64,000 bases of DNA. Source: Flammeovirga sp. SJP92. Its GTDB lineage: Bacteria; Bacteroidota; Bacteroidia; Cytophagales; Flammeovirgaceae. Shown in pieces: positions 54,176 through 63,307 of the stretch. The notes beneath the pieces are model-generated. The model had not been told where the DNA came from. It did not search any database and was given only the letters and a program-made list of their open reading frames with translations. Made by a program: the position numbers and the translations under genes. Positions within the stretch are counted from its first letter, which is position 1. Every line of letters starts with the position of its first letter. The stretch is from contig NZ_LQAQ01000099.1 of assembly GCF_001583495.1 (NCBI RefSeq), forward strand, positions 192,001 to 256,000. Direction: 5' to 3'.

Positions 54176-54231
54176 ATTTAGTCCTTCAACATATTTATAT
54201 AAAAAATCGTACCTCTATTAAAAATTAACAA

Positions 54232-55185
54232 TTGAAACAGGATCTTAAAATAAGGAAATATTCATTATCTGATAAGACTCAATGGAATAATTTTGCTGGA
54301 AATTGCATGCAGCAACATTTTTTCTTTCAGAGGGACTTTATGGAATATCACCGAGATCGCTTCACAGATTTCAGTCTTATCATCGAAGATCAGAATAATA
54401 ATATTGTAGCACTTTTTCCTGCATCAATAGCGAACAACATAGTTTCTTCTCATGCAGGTTTGACCTTCGGCGGATTGTTATACAAAAAGAGAACTTTTGT
54501 TCAGAAAGTAATCGCTATTTTATCGGCGGTAGAACAATTTTGCTTAAACGAGGGTGTTCAAAAAATTGTATACAAAGTGATCCCTTACATTTATAAATCA
54601 GAGCAAGGAGAAGAAGATCAATATGCCCTTTTTATGAATGACTGGAAATTGATAAGAAGAGATTTCAGTACGATTATTAAAAGAGACACCCCTTTTGTAC
54701 CTGACAGATCAAGAAGGAAGAATAATAAAATAGCACTCCATCAAAATATTGAAATACAGCCTTCGGATGATATTGTGACTTTTTGGAACCTATTGAATAA
54801 TAATTTAACAACAAGACATCAAGTAGCTCCTACACATTCACTGAAAGAACTTCAATTCTTAATGGATCAATTTCCAGAAAATATAAAGTTGATAGGGGGC
54901 TTTAAGGATGGGAAAATGTTGGCAGGAGCCATTGTGTTTTTGACACCTTATGTTTGTAAATTTCAATATTCTGTAAACTCTTTAGAAGGAAGAGAGTTTA
55001 AAGTATTAGATGCTGTTTTTTTATCTATTATCAATGAAAACAAAAGATCTTATATTGATTTTGGACATTCCTCGGAAAATGACGGGAAATACCTAAATGA
55101 AGGTTTGAGTAAATTTAAGTTTTACTTTAATGGAGAAGCATCAGTCTGTGATTTCTATGAGAAAGATCTCACAGCAAATTTGTAG
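54232..55185 (+). CDS. FemAB/GNAT-like acetyltransferase
   Basis: 317 residues. The only plausible start is TTG at 54232, since a stop lies three codons upstream and the next ATG would remove the first conserved strand. Two GNAT-like halves: WNNFAGNCMQQHFFFQRDFMEYHRDRF with VALFPASI, and LIGGFKDGKMLAGAIVFLT with YIDFGHSSEND.GKYLNEGL. Such proteins transfer acyl or aminoacyl groups, often to cell-surface polymers. Substrate unknown. It is followed after 30 nt by the DUF2480 gene. Confidence 0.75.
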   Translation: MKQDLKIRKYSLSDKTQWNNFAGNCMQQHFFFQRDFMEYHRDRFTDFSLIIEDQNNNIVALFPASIANNIVSSHAGLTFGGLLYKKRTFVQKVIAILSAVEQFCLNEGVQKIVYKVIPYIYKSEQGEEDQYALFMNDWKLIRRDFSTIIKRDTPFVPDRSRRKNNKIALHQNIEIQPSDDIVTFWNLLNNNLTTRHQVAPTHSLKELQFLMDQFPENIKLIGGFKDGKMLAGAIVFLTPYVCKFQYSVNSLEGREFKVLDAVFLSIINENKRSYIDFGHSSENDGKYLNEGLSKFKFYFNGEASVCDFYEKDLTANL

Positions 55186-55215
55186 TCTTAATAGAAACTA
55201 TAGAAATTTGTAATT

Positions 55216-55728
55216 ATGGACGAAATAGTAAACAGAGTAGCACAGAGTGCATTGATTTCTGTTGACTTGGAAGATATCCGAGCAGAAGGCGAGCGTGTAC
55301 TTATTGATATAAAAGAACAGCTTTTTCAGGGATTAATCTTACGTGAAAAAGATTTTAGAGCTTTCATAAAAGAGCATGATTGGTCACAGTACCAAGATAA
55401 ACATGTAGCAGTCACTTGTTCAGAGGATGTAGTGATCCCCACTTGGGCTTACATGCTTTTAACCACAAGATTAGAAAAGTACGCTAAAACAATTGTATTT
55501 GGTGATTTATCTCGATTGGAGGAAAAATTATTCGAAAAGGCAATTTCAGAATTAGATACTGATCAATTTATTGATAAGCCAGTAGTGGTAAAAGGGTGCA
55601 GTAAAGAAGATGTACCTGTTACGGCTTATGTTGATATCACTGAAAAGCTTCGCCCAATTGCTAAAACAATAATGTATGGCGAGCCTTGCAGTACAGTACC
55701 GATTTATAAAAAGCCAAGAAAAAAATAA
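55216..55728 (+). CDS. DUF2480 family protein
   Basis: 170 residues, full length for this Bacteroidetes-specific family. Conserved phrases: NRVAQSALISVDLED, DIKEQLFQGLILREKDFR, VTCSEDVVIPTWAYMLL and VVKGCSKEDVPVTAYVDI near the end. No known function. Cytoplasmic by composition. Confidence 0.9.
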   Translation: MDEIVNRVAQSALISVDLEDIRAEGERVLIDIKEQLFQGLILREKDFRAFIKEHDWSQYQDKHVAVTCSEDVVIPTWAYMLLTTRLEKYAKTIVFGDLSRLEEKLFEKAISELDTDQFIDKPVVVKGCSKEDVPVTAYVDITEKLRPIAKTIMYGEPCSTVPIYKKPRKK

Positions 55729-55731
55729 ATC

Positions 55732-55779
55732 AAAAAGGAGTGAAAATGAATTCGTCAAATCCATTTTCACTCCTTTTTT
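55732..55779. terminator. Terminator after DUF2480
   Basis: AAAAAGGAGTGAAAATG pairs with CATTTTCACTCCTTTTT around a 13-nt loop. It also faces the convergent porin gene at 55801. Confidence 0.85.
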
Positions 55780-55800
55780 ATACCTTCATCTTCAAACGTA

Positions 55801-57255
55801 TCAGATACGAAGCTGTAATTGAGCGACGAACAACCCAGCATGATGATCTACAACATTCTTTCCTAGATCATTGATCATATATACTGGACGTAATTGATAA
55901 GCGGCAGTCATTTTTACATTCTGACCAATAATAGCCCAGTTTACACCGCAGTCACTTTGGAAAGAAGTCTCATCTAAACCTTCAAGGTTTTTATAAGAAA
56001 TGGCTACATAAGGCTGTAATTTTTTCTCTGAATTATAAATGGTTTTTGGTAAGGTATAGCCTAATTCCGTATGGAAGATATGACCTGTACCGTGCGAATA
56101 TTGAGAGAAACCAGGACCTTGTGGTGATGAAGGAACATTAGGATCTGTACCAGCAAATCCACCCATCACATGTAAAGTTCTTAAGTAATCATTACCATAT
56201 TGGTAGTTGTAATACACAGCATAACCTGTAAATCCACCGCCGCTGTTTCCAAGTGGAGTACTTAAAAATACATCAACAGCTAATTTCTTAATATCATTTT
56301 CTTGAATGTACATGTCTCCATTCACATCCTCTCTGTAAGTTCCCGTTCCACCAGGTTGATATTGGAAACCTGCACCAATATTGAATACTCTTTTCTGTCC
56401 GAAGTAATTCATTTGACTCGCTCCTGAAACAGATTGTGCTTCAATATCCCAGAATTGCCAGTATAAATATCCGTTGTAATTATAGTTGGTTTGTTTCAGT
56501 AAATAAGTCATGCCTTCAGTTGCTCCAGCATGTCCACTTTCAGCAAAATCCAACATTTCACCTTTTGACATTGGTCTTCCTCCAACAGTAGGATCACCTG
56601 CCACTGTAGAAATGATAGGTTGATTGACTGATACTTGGTAGCCCAATTTGCCTAACACATTACCTCTAGCAAAAACACCCATCTGTCTTACAATTGCATC
56701 TGTACGGTTTACTTCAGGATAGTTGAAGTAAGGATGATCAACAGTAAGGTAGTTGTTAGATCCAACTCTTGAAAGACGAGCTAAACCTTGCCAGAAGTGA
56801 ATACCAGCACCGATATAATTCTTGTCTGCAATTTTAATCTGACCTTGGAAATCGTGTACATAAACGTTGTTGTTTATGTTGGAGTTGGTCGCGTTACTTG
56901 TTGCACCAATGTGAGCAAAAAGTAAATACTTATCTTCAATATTAGCATAAAACATCGTACGGATACGACGCATTGAGAAATCACTGAAATTAGAGATTGG
57001 CTCTCCTGACAACGCATTTGTAGTACCAGGATTTGTCTCACCTGCTCTCCACCATGCCTGAATACCAATTATTGTCTTGAAATAAGAGGTCTTTTCTTTG
57101 TTAAGGTCCAATCGTAATCCTCTTTTGAAAACATCCACAGATTTTTCATAGGGAGTTTTTTCAACGGCCGGAGCACTGTTTTCCTCTTGTTCTGATTGCG
57201 CAAATATTGATAATGAGACAAAAGTTAACAATAGCGTGGATAAAATTCTTTTCAT
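55801..57255 (-). CDS. Outer-membrane porin-like protein
   Basis: 484 residues from the ATG at 57255 (MKRILSTLLLTFVSLSIFAQ signal); eight upstream codons are non-native. The mature part is a continuous series of amphipathic strands ending LFVAQLQLRI, typical of a beta-barrel. Segments such as YFKTIIGIQAWWRAG, RIRTMFYANIEDKYLLFAHIG and GAGIHFWQGLARLSR recall phosphate-selective or OprO-like porins. Substrate unknown. Confidence 0.65.
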   Translation of the reverse strand: MKRILSTLLLTFVSLSIFAQSEQEENSAPAVEKTPYEKSVDVFKRGLRLDLNKEKTSYFKTIIGIQAWWRAGETNPGTTNALSGEPISNFSDFSMRRIRTMFYANIEDKYLLFAHIGATSNATNSNINNNVYVHDFQGQIKIADKNYIGAGIHFWQGLARLSRVGSNNYLTVDHPYFNYPEVNRTDAIVRQMGVFARGNVLGKLGYQVSVNQPIISTVAGDPTVGGRPMSKGEMLDFAESGHAGATEGMTYLLKQTNYNYNGYLYWQFWDIEAQSVSGASQMNYFGQKRVFNIGAGFQYQPGGTGTYREDVNGDMYIQENDIKKLAVDVFLSTPLGNSGGGFTGYAVYYNYQYGNDYLRTLHVMGGFAGTDPNVPSSPQGPGFSQYSHGTGHIFHTELGYTLPKTIYNSEKKLQPYVAISYKNLEGLDETSFQSDCGVNWAIIGQNVKMTAAYQLRPVYMINDLGKNVVDHHAGLFVAQLQLRI

Positions 57256-57344
57256 TTTATAGATAGAGTTCATAAACATTCGTGCAAAGATATTCTACAG
57301 GCGAATGATAAAAAAGGTGAAGAATCTCTATCTATACTTTTATT

Positions 57345-57788
57345 CTAATGATTTCTATCATAAAAATTATTAATTTCCTCTTCAGCATGCGATAATTTAT
57401 GCTTGAGGATCATATTGGTATGGTTGTCCACCCAACTTTCAAGAGCAATATCACTCTTTCTGTCACTGTTTGCGTAATGAGTATAGGAAAGGCCTAGTTT
57501 CTCAAATTCTTGATGAAAATGATCTTCGATTACTGCGAAATTTGTGAGAAGGTCACCACTTAGTTCCTTCACCTCTGCCAGTTCTTGTCTGATACTTTCA
57601 TGGATCAGTTTCCTGACTTTCTGAATTTCTCTTTTTTCTTGTTCTATTTTTTGTTGTGAATAGGTGTTGTTATCCTCTGATAAGGAGTTCCAGTAAGCAT
57701 CAAACGCTTCTTGAGCAAGATGATTTTGAGCATGTGTACTCAAATTAGCAAAAGAAGTAAGGATAATAGATAGTAATAGTGTTTTCAT
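57345..57788 (-). CDS. Small secreted helical protein
   Basis: 147 residues with signal peptide 1-20 (STHAQ). The mature part is charged and helical (QQKIEQEKREIQKVRKLIHE, QELAEVKELSGDL). Not recognised. It lies 89 nt upstream of the porin gene on the same strand and may be co-transcribed. Confidence 0.55.
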   Translation of the reverse strand: MKTLLLSIILTSFANLSTHAQNHLAQEAFDAYWNSLSEDNNTYSQQKIEQEKREIQKVRKLIHESIRQELAEVKELSGDLLTNFAVIEDHFHQEFEKLGLSYTHYANSDRKSDIALESWVDNHTNMILKHKLSHAEEEINNFYDRNH

Positions 57789-58159
57789 GATACAGTTTTA
57801 ATTATGAAGGGTATGTCACTAAAATGTTTTTAGCCTTTAAAAAGTTCATGAACCTAAAGTAGGTTTTATGTAAGAAATAGCTTGAATATTCCTTTTTAAC
57901 TTCAAGTAATTATTTATAAAAAACAATTAAGAATATGATTATGAGGATATTTTAATGCATTAATTATGAAATTGAAGTAGGAGGGGCTCATGAGAAGAAT
58001 TTTTGGATATGTACCATCCTTTGTGAAGTGGTAGACTCTATGGATAAGTATTGAAATAGAAAAATATAAACTTTCTGCATTGATCAATAAAAAAGCCACC
58101 AAAAACTTTCGCTCTTGATGGCTTTTAGAAATTGACCTTTTACAAGATCAACCTATATC
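57789..58159. other. Gap between the small secreted gene and lpdA
   Basis: 370 nt of AT-rich DNA containing only the lpdA terminator (58089-58126). No supported gene. Confidence 0.4.
58089..58126 (-). terminator. lpdA terminator
   Basis: On the minus strand AAAAGCCATCA pairs with TGGTGGCTTTT (one mismatch), followed by a T-run. Confidence 0.7.
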
Positions 58160-59566
58160 TTATAAGTGGATACACTCATCATACGCTAAGGCAGCAGCCT
58201 CCATTACCGCTTCTGATAATGTTGGGTGAGGGTGAACCGCAGTGATAATTTCGTGACCAGTTACTTCTAGTTTACGAGCTACAACCGCTTCAGCAATCAT
58301 TTCAGTAACGTTTGAACCGATCATATGGCAACCTAACCACTCACCATATTTCGCATCAAAGATTACTTTAACGAAACCTTCTTTATGACCTGCCGCAGAT
58401 GCTTTACCTGATGCAGAGAATGGGAATTTACCCACTTTGATTTCATAACCAGCTTCTTTTGCTTGCTCTTCAGTCATACCAACTGATGCTACTTCAGGAA
58501 CTGTATAAGTACAACCTGGGATGTTACCGTAGTTCATTGGCTCTGGAGATAAACCTGCGATTTTCTCAACACAGATAATACCTTCGTGAGAAGCAACGTG
58601 TGCTAAAGCAGGTCCTTTCACGATATCACCAATTGCATATACAGAAGGGATGTTAGTTTGGTAGTAATCATTTACTAAAACTTTACCCTTGTCATGAGCA
58701 ACACCAACTTCTTCTAAACCGATACCTTCAAGGTTAGTTTCTACACCAACAGCTGAAAGAACTACGTCACACTCGATAGTAGTTTCTTTACCTTTTTTGT
58801 TGTCAGTGATTTTAACTACACAACCATCTCCAGAAGTGTCCACAGTTTGAACAGCAGCGTTAGTCATTACGTTGATGCCTTGCTTTTTGAAGTTACGCTC
58901 TAATTCTTTAGAAACGTCAGCATCTTCGTTAGGTACGATACGAGGTAAGTATTCAACTACAGTTACTTCAGTACCGATTGAGTTATAGAAATAAGCAAAC
59001 TCAACACCGATAGCACCAGAACCCATAACAACCATTTTCTTAGGTTGCTCAGGTAAAGTCATTGCTTGACGGTATCCGATTACTTTTTCGCCATCAATTT
59101 TGATATGAGGAAGTTCTTTCGCTCTACCACCAGTAGCAAGGATGATGCTCTCAGCGTCATAGACTGTAGAGTTACCATCAGCGTCAGTTACTTCAACTTG
59201 TTTAGGTCCCACTAATTTACCGAAACCTAAAAGTTTTTCAATTTTGTTTTTCTTGATCAAGAACTCAACACCTTTACTCATACCAGCGGCTACGCCACGG
59301 CTTCTTTGTACCATTGCTGAGAAATCAGCTTCAGCTTCACCTGCTACATTAATACCATAGTCTTTTGCATGGTTAATGTATTGGAATACCTGACCACTTT
59401 TCAAAAGGGCTTTTGTAGGGATACATCCCCAGTTCAAGCAGATACCGCCTACTTCTGCTTTCTCTACTACGGCTACTTTCTTACCTAGTTGAGAAGCGCG
59501 GATTGCTGCCACATATCCACCGGGTCCACTACCGATGACGATCAGGTCAAATTTTGTTGCTGACAT
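58160..59566 (-). CDS. lpdA: Dihydrolipoyl dehydrogenase
   Basis: 468 residues from the ATG at 59566 (MSATKFDLIVIGSGPGGYVA); the longer frame to 59635 is not conserved. FAD-binding GSGPGG, redox disulfide GGICLNWGCIPTK, NAD domain VVMGSGAIGVEFAYF, and the C-terminal His-Glu pair HPHPTLSEAVMEA. It reoxidises dihydrolipoamide in 2-oxoacid dehydrogenase complexes. Confidence 0.95.
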   Translation of the reverse strand: MSATKFDLIVIGSGPGGYVAAIRASQLGKKVAVVEKAEVGGICLNWGCIPTKALLKSGQVFQYINHAKDYGINVAGEAEADFSAMVQRSRGVAAGMSKGVEFLIKKNKIEKLLGFGKLVGPKQVEVTDADGNSTVYDAESIILATGGRAKELPHIKIDGEKVIGYRQAMTLPEQPKKMVVMGSGAIGVEFAYFYNSIGTEVTVVEYLPRIVPNEDADVSKELERNFKKQGINVMTNAAVQTVDTSGDGCVVKITDNKKGKETTIECDVVLSAVGVETNLEGIGLEEVGVAHDKGKVLVNDYYQTNIPSVYAIGDIVKGPALAHVASHEGIICVEKIAGLSPEPMNYGNIPGCTYTVPEVASVGMTEEQAKEAGYEIKVGKFPFSASGKASAAGHKEGFVKVIFDAKYGEWLGCHMIGSNVTEMIAEAVVARKLEVTGHEIITAVHPHPTLSEAVMEAAALAYDECIHL

Positions 59567-59632
59567 AATTAAAATGTTATAATATAATTTTTCGTTTTCT
59601 GTTTGAGCGGCAATTTCGTAAAAATTCCCACA

Positions 59633-59640
59633 CAAAAATA
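59633..59640 (-). promoter_or_regulatory. Candidate -7 element of lpdA
   Basis: Minus strand TATTTTTG, an exact TAnnTTTG, 67 nt before the lpdA ATG. The remaining gap to 60078 shows no gene. Confidence 0.35.
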
Positions 59641-60078
59641 AAGGTTCAGCAATAAAATAAAAACGTATAAGGGTTTCACTTTGTATATTAAAGTGTATTC
59701 AGGTGAATTATTAAAGGAATTTTATTGTGTTTCTTTCAAAAATTAAGAGGGAATAGCAGGAGATACTAACAAAATGTCATTAATAGTTCTATAAAATGAA
59801 AGAATGAGAAAATTTTAAGAAGTAAGTATTAGGACAGATGTAATCCGGTAATTTTAGATAAAAAGATAGGATAAAGTATCCTATTACTTTTGTCTTGTTA
59901 CTTAGAATCCTCCTAAAAAAATAAAACGGATCCCACTTGTATCTAAACAAAATAAAATCAATCAATTAATTACTGAGAAGTTTGCGTATTTTTGTTGACA
60001 GGCACCTGTCCAATATTGATTGATTTTTTTTGCCAAGGTGCTGAAAATGTGGTAAATTATCAATTAAAAGAGATAAGA

Positions 60079-60357
60079 ATGAAAAGAGGAGCATTTTTTA
60101 AGTTATTGCAACACAGAACGTTTGATTTTACACCACGTTACTATGATGCAGAAAAAGAAGAAAGAGATGCCAGAATAAAGGCACTTTATGAAAAGTATGG
60201 AAAGAAAGAAGAAAAAAACGAGGAAAGTGCTGAAGGTGTAAGGAGAAGTATTTCTTTTTCTAGAGAAAGAAGCCGTCAGGCAGAAAGAAAACCTATCCTT
60301 ATCAGAGCCGCTGTAATAGTGGGAATATTTGCTCTCTTATACGTTATATTTAAATAA
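60079..60357 (+). CDS. Small C-terminally anchored membrane protein
   Basis: 92 residues from the ATG at 60079 (MKRGAFFKLLQHRTFDFTPR); a TTG frame from 59992 is less likely. A conserved-looking start FDFTPRYYDAEKEERDARI, a basic charged middle, and one C-terminal membrane helix (ILIRAAVIVGIFALLYVIF). This tail-anchored design is common in Cytophagales small proteins next to housekeeping genes. Function unknown. Confidence 0.65.
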   Translation: MKRGAFFKLLQHRTFDFTPRYYDAEKEERDARIKALYEKYGKKEEKNEESAEGVRRSISFSRERSRQAERKPILIRAAVIVGIFALLYVIFK

Positions 60358-60516
60358 CATTATATTGATAATCAGCCGTTAATAATTGTTCGGTATGTTA
60401 TTAACAGTCTTTCTCTACTTTTAGGTAAAGAAGCGATTATAAATACTATATATTTGCAGGACTTCGCTGATGAAAGTTGGCAAGTTAAACTTCAATTACT
60501 TCAGAAATCATTTTTC

Positions 60517-61146
60517 ATGTATATTGCAATAGCCGGAAATATCGGATGTGGTAAAACCACTTTAACACGTTTATTATCAGAACGTTTTGGATGGAGAGCT
60601 TTGTATGAAAGTACAAGCAACAATCCTTATTTAGAGGATTTTTATGAGGATATGGAGAAATGGGCATTTCACTTGCAGACCTATTTCCTAAACCACAGAT
60701 TTGAACAAGTTCAAGACGCTACTGTTGATAATCCGGTAATCCAAGATCGTAGTTTATATGAAGGAACGTACGTGTTTACTGAAAACTTACGTCGTTCTGG
60801 CATGATGCACCAACGCGATTTTGAAAACTATTCTGCTTTATCAAAACTATATGAAGCAAAAGCTACACCTCCACACTTATTAATTTATTTGAGAGCCGAT
60901 CTTGAAAAATTAAAATCCAACATCGAGAAGAGAGGTAGAGATTATGAAAAAACTATTCCAGATGAGTACTTATTAAATTTGAATGAGTTGTACGAGGAAT
61001 GGATTTCCAATTATGAAAAAGGTGGTTTATTAGTGGTAGATGTCAATGACGTAGACATTGTCAACAACCCTAATGATTTCGAAAGAATCGCTTCTGCTAT
61101 TGAATCAGCAATGCGTATTCGTAAAAATGTAGGCTCTTTAGTCTAA
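60517..61146 (+). CDS. Deoxynucleoside kinase, paralogue 1
   Basis: 209 residues from the ATG at 60517 (MYIAIAGNIGCGKTTL). P-loop GNIGCGKTT with Cys, the substrate region YESTSNNPYLEDFYEDMEKW, the DRS motif DRSLYEG and lid RGRDYEKTIPDEYL. It phosphorylates deoxynucleosides to monophosphates for salvage. It is the first of three tandem paralogues and the only one with Cys in the P-loop. Confidence 0.9.
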   Translation: MYIAIAGNIGCGKTTLTRLLSERFGWRALYESTSNNPYLEDFYEDMEKWAFHLQTYFLNHRFEQVQDATVDNPVIQDRSLYEGTYVFTENLRRSGMMHQRDFENYSALSKLYEAKATPPHLLIYLRADLEKLKSNIEKRGRDYEKTIPDEYLLNLNELYEEWISNYEKGGLLVVDVNDVDIVNNPNDFERIASAIESAMRIRKNVGSLV

Positions 61147-61189
61147 TCCTCTTTTGTTATTAATCTTAATCTGAAAATATTTTTATCGT

Positions 61190-61813
61190 ATGTATATAGC
61201 GATAGCCGGAAACATCGGTAGTGGCAAAACAACTTTAACAAGTAAACTTGCAGAACACTTTGGTTGGGAGCCAAGATTTGAAAGTGCGGACGACAACCCT
61301 TACTTGGAAGATTTTTATGGTGATATGTCTAGATGGGCATTTCCATTACAAATCTACTTCTTAAACAGTCGTTTTCGTCAGGTGATGGAAGTATCAAAAA
61401 CACATACGCCAATTATCCAAGACAGATCTATCTATGAAGACGCTCACATTTTTGCTCGTCAGTTAAATCAAGATGGACATCTTTCTGATCGTGATAACGA
61501 GGTCTTCCAAAATGTATTTTCATCTGTAGCGGACCATGCTCCTGCTCCAGATCTTTTGATCTACTTGAGAACAAGTGTACCACAATTGCTGGATCATATC
61601 AGAAAGCGTGGTAGAGAGTACGAACAAAGTATTTCGAGAGCTTATTTGACAGGTTTGAATGAATTCTATGAAGAGTGGATTTCAAACTATGACAAAGGCA
61701 AATTACTTGTCATTGAAATGGAAGATTTAGACTTTGTAGAAAATGAGGCGCACTTTGATCAGATTGTGGCCAACATCGATGCGGAGTTACAAGCGGCAAA
61801 AGCGCGCGTTTAA
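61190..61813 (+). CDS. Deoxynucleoside kinase, paralogue 2
   Basis: 207 residues. P-loop GNIGSGKTTL, substrate region FESADDNPYLEDFYGDMSRW, DRSIYEDAHIFARQL and lid RGREYEQSISRAYL. This is the most canonical of the three. It starts 43 nt after paralogue 1 and ends before an internal terminator-like hairpin. Confidence 0.92.
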   Translation: MYIAIAGNIGSGKTTLTSKLAEHFGWEPRFESADDNPYLEDFYGDMSRWAFPLQIYFLNSRFRQVMEVSKTHTPIIQDRSIYEDAHIFARQLNQDGHLSDRDNEVFQNVFSSVADHAPAPDLLIYLRTSVPQLLDHIRKRGREYEQSISRAYLTGLNEFYEEWISNYDKGKLLVIEMEDLDFVENEAHFDQIVANIDAELQAAKARV

Positions 61814-61834
61814 TCTAAAGAGATAATAAATAAG

Positions 61835-61868
61835 AAGTGTTTGTTATTTCAGTAACAGACACTTTTTG
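61835..61868 (+). terminator. Terminator-like hairpin between paralogues 2 and 3
   Basis: AAGTGTTTGTTA pairs with TAACAGACACTT, followed by TTTG. Read-through or a separate promoter must serve paralogue 3. Confidence 0.65.
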
Positions 61869-61923
61869 TTTGTCCAAAAATCAATCAATTCTATTAAACT
61901 ACCCCATTTAGGATCAAAAAAAT

Positions 61924-62538
61924 ATGCAATACGTAGCGATAGCAGGGAATATTGGGTCAGGGAAAACTACTCTAACAAAAATGCTTTCTGAACATTTTGG
62001 ATGGAAAGCGGAGTTTGAGAGTACTGCAGATAATCCTTATCTAGAAGATTTTTATCAGGACATGAAGCGTTGGGCTTTTCATGCTCAGGTGAGATTTTTA
62101 GATAACAGTTTTCAGCAGATGTTGGATATTAATGCTTCAGGTAAGCCTATTATTCAGGATCGTTCTTTTGATGAAAACGCTCATATCTTTGCTAAAAATT
62201 TGCATGTGTCAGGACAAATGGACGACAGGGATTTTGAATCGTATTGGAAATTATTTTCCTCCCTATCCTCCCAGTTGCCAAAGCCTGATCTATTAATCTA
62301 TTTAGATACTGACTTGGATCGCTTGAAAACTCAGATTCAGAAAAGAGGTAGAAGCTATGAACAAACTATTCCGGAAGAGTATTTGAGTAACCTCAATAAA
62401 CTTTATAACGAATGGATTGATGCTTATGAAGGACCGCTTTTAAGAATCAAAATGTCAGAACACGATTTTGTAGAAGAGAATGCAGATTTCTACAGCATTG
62501 TGGATAAGATTGACAATATGTTGAGCGTAGAAAAGTAG
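61924..62538 (+). CDS. Deoxynucleoside kinase, paralogue 3
   Basis: 204 residues. P-loop GNIGSGKTTL and substrate region FESTADNPYLEDFYQDMKRW are kept, but the DRS motif is DRSFDENAHIF where the others have DRS(L/I)YE. The changed residues lie beside the substrate pocket, so a different base or sugar preference is likely. Lid RGRSYEQTIPEEYL is intact. Separated from paralogue 2 by 110 nt. Confidence 0.9.
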   Translation: MQYVAIAGNIGSGKTTLTKMLSEHFGWKAEFESTADNPYLEDFYQDMKRWAFHAQVRFLDNSFQQMLDINASGKPIIQDRSFDENAHIFAKNLHVSGQMDDRDFESYWKLFSSLSSQLPKPDLLIYLDTDLDRLKTQIQKRGRSYEQTIPEEYLSNLNKLYNEWIDAYEGPLLRIKMSEHDFVEENADFYSIVDKIDNMLSVEK

Positions 62539-62559
62539 ATCTAGAAAATATTTTTGAAG

Positions 62560-62598
62560 AAGGCTTTGGTTTTAATTATAAAATCAAGGCCTTTTTTT
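62560..62598 (+). terminator. Terminator of paralogue 3
   Basis: AAGGCTTTGGTTTT pairs with AAAATCAAGGCCTT through wobbles, followed by a T-run. Confidence 0.7.
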
Positions 62599-62647
62599 AT
62601 ATTTAGTTAATCAATCAAACTTTCAGCTAACTAATAACATAACCAAA

Positions 62648-63286
62648 ATGATGAATACAGGAATCGTGCACTTTGAGGCATTTATCATTACCGCATTTCT
62701 TTTTATAGCATCTCCAGGTATAGACACCATGTTTATTATCAATAAGTCACTCACGCAAGGTAAAATTGCAGGGGTGTTCTCTACTTTCGGAATTAACGTA
62801 GGTGTTTTTATTCATACATTCTTTGCTGCTGTAGGGCTCTCATGGGTCTTGGCGCAGTCTGCTATGGCTTTTATGATTGTAAAGTACTTGGGAGCAGCAT
62901 ATCTTATCTATTTAGGTATTAAAAGCATTCTAGCCAAAGGAGAGGAGGATGACAACGTGGCATTATCTAATGTTGAAATGAAGAGAAGAAAACATTTTAC
63001 AAGCGGTATCATGACGACATTATTCAACCCTAAGGTTGCCCTGTTCTTTCTCTCATTTTTCCCTCAGTTTATCGCTCCTTCAGCAGTAGAAGACAAAATG
63101 CCTTTCCTGCTTTTGGGAGTTGTATATGCTGGAATTGCCATTTTGTGGTTCTTATTATTGACTTTTCTGGCCTCTACCTTTTCATCAAAAATTCAAGGAA
63201 ATAGCACTGTCAAAAAATGGATGAATAAAGGTGCCGGTGTTGTTTTTATTTTGATGGGATTGAAGGTGGCATTTTCTAAGAAATAA
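62648..63286 (+). CDS. LysE/RhtB family amino-acid exporter
   Basis: 212 residues, six hydrophobic helices. Family start FIITAFLFIASPGIDTMFI, then GKIAGVFSTFGINVGVFIHT, YLGAAYLIYLGIKS and the middle motif FTSGIMTTLFNPKVALFFLSFFPQF. It exports amino acids or their analogues across the inner membrane. Substrate unknown. Confidence 0.92.
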   Translation: MMNTGIVHFEAFIITAFLFIASPGIDTMFIINKSLTQGKIAGVFSTFGINVGVFIHTFFAAVGLSWVLAQSAMAFMIVKYLGAAYLIYLGIKSILAKGEEDDNVALSNVEMKRRKHFTSGIMTTLFNPKVALFFLSFFPQFIAPSAVEDKMPFLLLGVVYAGIAILWFLLLTFLASTFSSKIQGNSTVKKWMNKGAGVVFILMGLKVAFSKK

Positions 63287-63307
63287 TATATGGTTCATGG
63301 GACTACG

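Noticed and set aside
59567-59635. N-terminal extension of lpdA
   Set aside because: The FAD-binding start follows directly after the internal ATG, as in other family members.
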